Origin: Protonemura montana
Lineage: Eukaryota; Arthropoda; Insecta; Plecoptera; Nemouridae
NCBI GenBank assembly: GCA_947568835.1
Contig: OX387603.1
Span: 23,894,651 to 23,958,650 of the forward strand
Length of the DNA: 64,000 bases
Reading direction: 5' to 3'
Below, piece after piece: positions 60,681-64,000 of this stretch. Within the stretch, counting starts at the first letter, position 1. Every line of letters begins with the position of its first letter. Below the pieces are notes generated by a model that was given only the letters and a program-made list of their open reading frames with translations, ran no database searches and was not told the DNA's origin. The position numbers and the translations under genes are program-made.

Positions 60681-60712
60681 GTATGTGTGTGTGTTTGTGT
60701 GTGTGTGTATGT
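60681..60712. repeat. (TG)n-rich microsatellite
   Basis: GT dinucleotide run with one TTT interruption. Confidence 0.8.
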
Positions 60713-60884
60713 AACAAAGAAGTGGAAGACTGTTACGTTAACGCGCGGCGCTAACGAGGTGACTGTTTCCCGCGAGACAACCTTGTTTGACATGTAAATA
60801 TTTTGCCAAAGTTCTCTGGTTCCGCTGTCAGCGACAACGCGGCATGCGTTTCATTTTGTGCTGCTAATGCTCGCTTATAAGTAC

Positions 60885-61163
60885 AGCCATTGGAGTTACA
60901 GGTTAAGTCTGAGTCCCGATGTTAATGTTGAAATGTCTTCGAAGAAAATACCGACCGATCGACTACCAGAACGTCGAAAATGGTAGTTCCGACTAGATGG
61001 AGTCACTGTATTTTTGAGAGATAAGAAATTAAATTTCTCAAATATAGCATTTGATGAAGGTTTACACTCAAATAATATTAATTTATGTTGTGGAGGGGTG
61101 TGAAAAAGAACAACAGCAAGCTCAACCTGGTAGCATATCTACCGGAACCACGTGTTGCCACCT
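60885..61163. repeat. dispersed repeat related to GATGGCGCTAGC family, with inverted end
   Basis: The left part (60896-61000) has ACAGGTTAAG, AATGTTGAAATG and ATACCGACCGATC as in the 27.2 kb copy. The right part (61126-61160) read on the minus strand gives GGCAACACGTGGT and GGTAGATATGCTACC, matching the GGCAACGCGTGGTGATGGTAG of the 26.4 kb copy. The two halves therefore face each other, as in a foldback element or nested insertions. Confidence 0.45.
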
Positions 61164-62039
61164 CGATTACTTAGCAGAAAGTTTGACATATGAGCGCTGG
61201 GACTCATGGCCAAACCTATAGACCCAGTGGTACACCCATTACATTTAGCGTTTCCAGAGCGAGAGCCAGCGGGTTCTTCGAGAGCAGTGCTCTTATTCTT
61301 CGCCGCATCACAAATATCTTTAATACCTCACTCCCAGGGTAAAAAAAAGAGTTACACGCTCACCGGGAAAAATTACAAAACTCCCAAAAACTATAGAAAA
61401 TCAAACAAAGCTGTGCAATCGAGTTCTTCAATCGAACAAAACTCAGGCACCCAACAACACGGACACCAAAAATCTATGAGAAAAGCCCCATTATTCGCCG
61501 GCAGAAAACGCTCCTCATGCATGCTATCCCGGCACAATGCCCCGTGTACCGAAAACCTCACCTAGCAAGTGCTATCCTACCGAGTACACATTTGCCATTA
61601 CAAGCGATCGTACAGGGCCAATGTAACTAAATACTTACGTGCACTGCAGGCGGGCCCACGGTGATGAACCAAAAGCCTCTCGGCCCGCAGAGACTTAGTT
61701 AAGATATTAGACAAATCTCGCTCGGCGGGTGAGATTGTGGGATCCATTCTTCTGTCCGTTGTTGTTATGATCTCGGACAATGAGTGATGAGGGATATCAA
61801 ATTAGGCTCACCGGCTATCAACCGAAGCATGGGCTGTGTCTTACGGCTGTTGTCGGTAATATGAACACAGTGTTCGCTCCGCGCTCTGGTGTGCACCTAT
61901 ACCTAGGTAGGTATGAGGAGCGTTGCGTCAGTTTCAAGATGATGGGAGATTTCTCAGTCCACTTTGTCGGCAATCGGTTGGGAAAGAGTTGAAGAAAACT
62001 CGAGTGAGATACCCGCAAAGGTAAACTCTCGTCACCCGG
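61164..62039. other. intergenic, nothing recognised
   Basis: Short frames at 61206-61565 and 61780-61992 (+) have no family features. Confidence 0.45.
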
Positions 62040-62485
62040 AAAGTCTTTAATTTGGATGCTGTCATGTGGTCTTTATCTAAAGACCTAATCGCTGCACTGG
62101 CTCTGAGACTGGTTGGTGACCACTATTCGCATATCCATTTCTGTACCGGAGAGAGGTTCAAGGTGTGAAAGTGCATTCAACAACTTCGATCAACTTGCTT
62201 AACAACCTTTGGACAGCATGTATTTGTGGAAGAATCCTGCTTTTCGAGTTGACCGTCCTTTGGAAGGGACGCTTAGCCGGTGGTCCGCTAGATGCTCTTC
62301 GACAGTTAGACTCGTGCCGATACCAGGTTACCCCTGCTCCCTTTTAGGTAATATTAGGTTCATCATCATGCTCATCATCACCCAGTCATTTACCGATGCC
62401 ATTAGAGCAGTGCCGCAAGGTTCGTCGTCAAAACAGTGCGCCGTTCAGCACCAAAAATCAATCATTAAATCAATCTTATTTGGAA
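62040..62485 (+). repeat. 5S-derived SINE copy, diverged head
   Basis: TGGTTGGTGACCA near 62110 is the remnant of the 5S C-box region; GGAGAGAGGTTCAAGG, ATCAACTTGCTTAACAACC, CGAGTTGACCGTCC and CATCATCATGCTCATCATCA follow as in the other copies. The tail is CAGTGCGCCGTTCAGCACC plus AAAAATCAATCATT. The most complete body in plus orientation. Confidence 0.75.
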
Positions 62486-64000
62486 AACGATCAAGAACTT
62501 AAATTGCGGATAGCCTCTTGTAATCATTTTTTTCCCTCATTTGCTTAAGAAATGCTTGGAACATGGAGTGTTGGAAGATAGCTTCTTCGACCTTGAAACC
62601 AAGCACGGTCCCCAGGGAAAAAGAGAAAATGTGTCGCACGTTTCTCACCGTCTCAGACGCAAGCTTGTAATTTCCCTAACGAGAGCTCGCCGCGACAATC
62701 AAAACATTATCTTCATCGCCAACCTGTCGAGCCTAATTCACCGAGTTCCCATGAAAACAGAAAAATATCCGCGGCGACAAAATTTGATTCGAGGAATTCC
62801 TGCAGAAGCCCATCATCACACTCTGGCGGTCGCGTCAACGCGAGATTGAAATCAGAGTCGTCATCGTTCACCGAAACCTCGAGGACACAACTCAGGAGTC
62901 GCCATACCTCGTGAGACGCCCATTGTGCCTCCATTCTGCCAAACATCATTATGTCCCGCACAATGGCGCCCAAGTATGTTTGTCAGATTATATGTATCTC
63001 CAAGAGAGCATTGCCATTCGAGCCGGTTTCCAAGAATCGACCCCAAATTGTCCCACTCTATAGGCCCATGGTCTCTCCTTGCCGGACAGATAGGAGCGAT
63101 AAAGCTTTTTGACTTGCATGACCATTCAAGTGACGTCCAGGCTTTATTTGACTTTCACGGTAATGCTAGGTTAGCTTGGCGGGCCGGCCACTTGGAGGCG
63201 CCACCGGTGTACGCTGGCTCCCATTTACAACGATGACAGGGCTAGACTACTTTGTTGAGGGTGTACAGTCGGCTGAAGCATGCAGTTGTGCCCGAGAAAC
63301 CTCCAATCGCAGACACGCTGAGCTTTGCGATCGGGTGTCCGCTGGTGGTGATGCACGAGATGGAAGCTGTTATACGCAAGAAGTGTGAGAAGAGTCAAAT
63401 TGTTTGGGGCCATTCTGTCAGTCAATGTCGAAAACGAGAACTCAATTTGGAGAGAGAATATCTTTTCAGTTCTTTTCAAATTTCTTTTCACATGCACATC
63501 AAAAAATATATCTTATTTATTTGTAATGATATTTCGTTTATCGCTGGACGCTTCACGGCATAATATTCGACTGGCACGGTTGCTTGGCAGGCGAGGGAGC
63601 TTTGTGTGCAGTGGAATCGGAATCACGATCCAGGAGGCTGTTTTGATGTTTCGCCAAGTCATCGCCGCACCGATCTCAGAAAATACGTCTTGGCCGACGT
63701 CATATTTTACTCGTTTCCCGCGATTATCGCTCGTTTGGGAAGCTGCGTTCAATCGCGAAACTCACCTCTCGGTTTCAGCGAATAGTTTCCATCCGGTGAA
63801 AATGAAGACGTTCTGGAAGCCGTCTTGTCTCGTCTCGCCCGAAAATGATCGCGCGCATCCACCCACGACACGACGATCTCAATTTGTGCAGCATCTGCAA
63901 AATAAACCTTGTTGAAGCCCCTAAAAAAAATGCAGTTCCACCATCCATATCAATCACCGCGGAGAGGTAAGGTCCACGGTGCTAAAAGTGAGGTAATTTG
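62486..64000. other. intergenic to window end, nothing recognised
   Basis: A 176-codon plus frame at 63385-63915 runs close to the window edge; it has overlapping antisense frames and no family features I can name. No element recognised. A gene starting beyond the window cannot be excluded. Confidence 0.4.

Larger units (their letters stand above)
58107..60884. other. intergenic, nothing recognised
   Basis: Unique sequence with a GA-rich tract (59327-59365) and a TG-rich tract (60681-60712). A 170-codon plus frame at 59366-59878 has overlapping antisense frames and no family features. TCGTTAAACGAG at 60067 resembles the SINE tail but is too short to call. Confidence 0.45.

Noticed and set aside
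63385-63915. 176-codon plus frame near the window end
   Set aside because: No recognisable domain, antisense frames overlap it, and there is no splice or promoter support.

Overview
This is eukaryotic, almost certainly insect, DNA. It holds one recognisable gene, the Six3/Six6-class homeobox gene optix, on the + strand. Exon 1 (coding 854-1626) encodes a Gly/His-rich N-terminus, the SIX domain and a K50 homeodomain. Exon 2 (32547-32775) encodes a Gln/His/Ser-rich tail with the SDSDISLG motif known from fly Optix. A ~30.9 kb intron separates them, at the place where vertebrate SIX3/SIX6 genes are also split, just after the homeodomain. The exact insect order cannot be fixed. Long introns, moderate GC, many CpG-rich patches and a 5S-rRNA-derived SINE family argue for a mid-sized or large insect genome rather than a compact dipteran one.

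Layout: 1-853 is the CpG-rich optix promoter and 5' leader, with CCAAT boxes, a GC box and an X-box-like site. 854-1626 is coding exon 1. 1627-32546 is the intron: mostly AT-leaning unique sequence with GC/CpG-rich islands (3.5, 7.7, 9.6, 10.8, 17.4, 18.1 and 24.8 kb), (GAC/GTC)n tracts, homopolymer G/C runs and dispersed repeats. Within it, on the opposite strand at 7.95-8.44 kb, two short open segments have coding-like base periodicity and matching splice phase. They may be a small unrecognised nested gene. 32547-32775 is coding exon 2, followed by a short GC-rich stretch open in another frame and then a very AT-rich probable 3' UTR to about 33.9 kb.

From 34 to 64 kb no protein-coding gene is recognisable. 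This looks like the gene-poor regulatory landscape usual around developmental homeobox genes. Candidate elements are an X-box island at 36.94-37.34 kb, a GC-rich island with an exact Exd/Hth (Pbx/Meis) composite site at 44.43-44.77 kb, and a striking cluster of TGCA tetranucleotides at 45.90-46.04 kb. The region also carries most of the 5S-derived SINE copies (52.2, 53.5-53.8, 57.7-58.1 and 62.0-62.5 kb).

Biologically, optix is a transcription factor for anterior head/eye patterning and, in butterflies, for wing colour. Everything else here is best read as its introns, regulatory DNA and transposable-element debris. I found no operon-like, defence or biosynthetic system. The most unusual items are the possible antisense nested gene, the possible short versus spliced optix isoforms, the frame change after exon 2, the SINE3-like family and the TGCA cluster. 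All positional base-composition figures were counted by hand.
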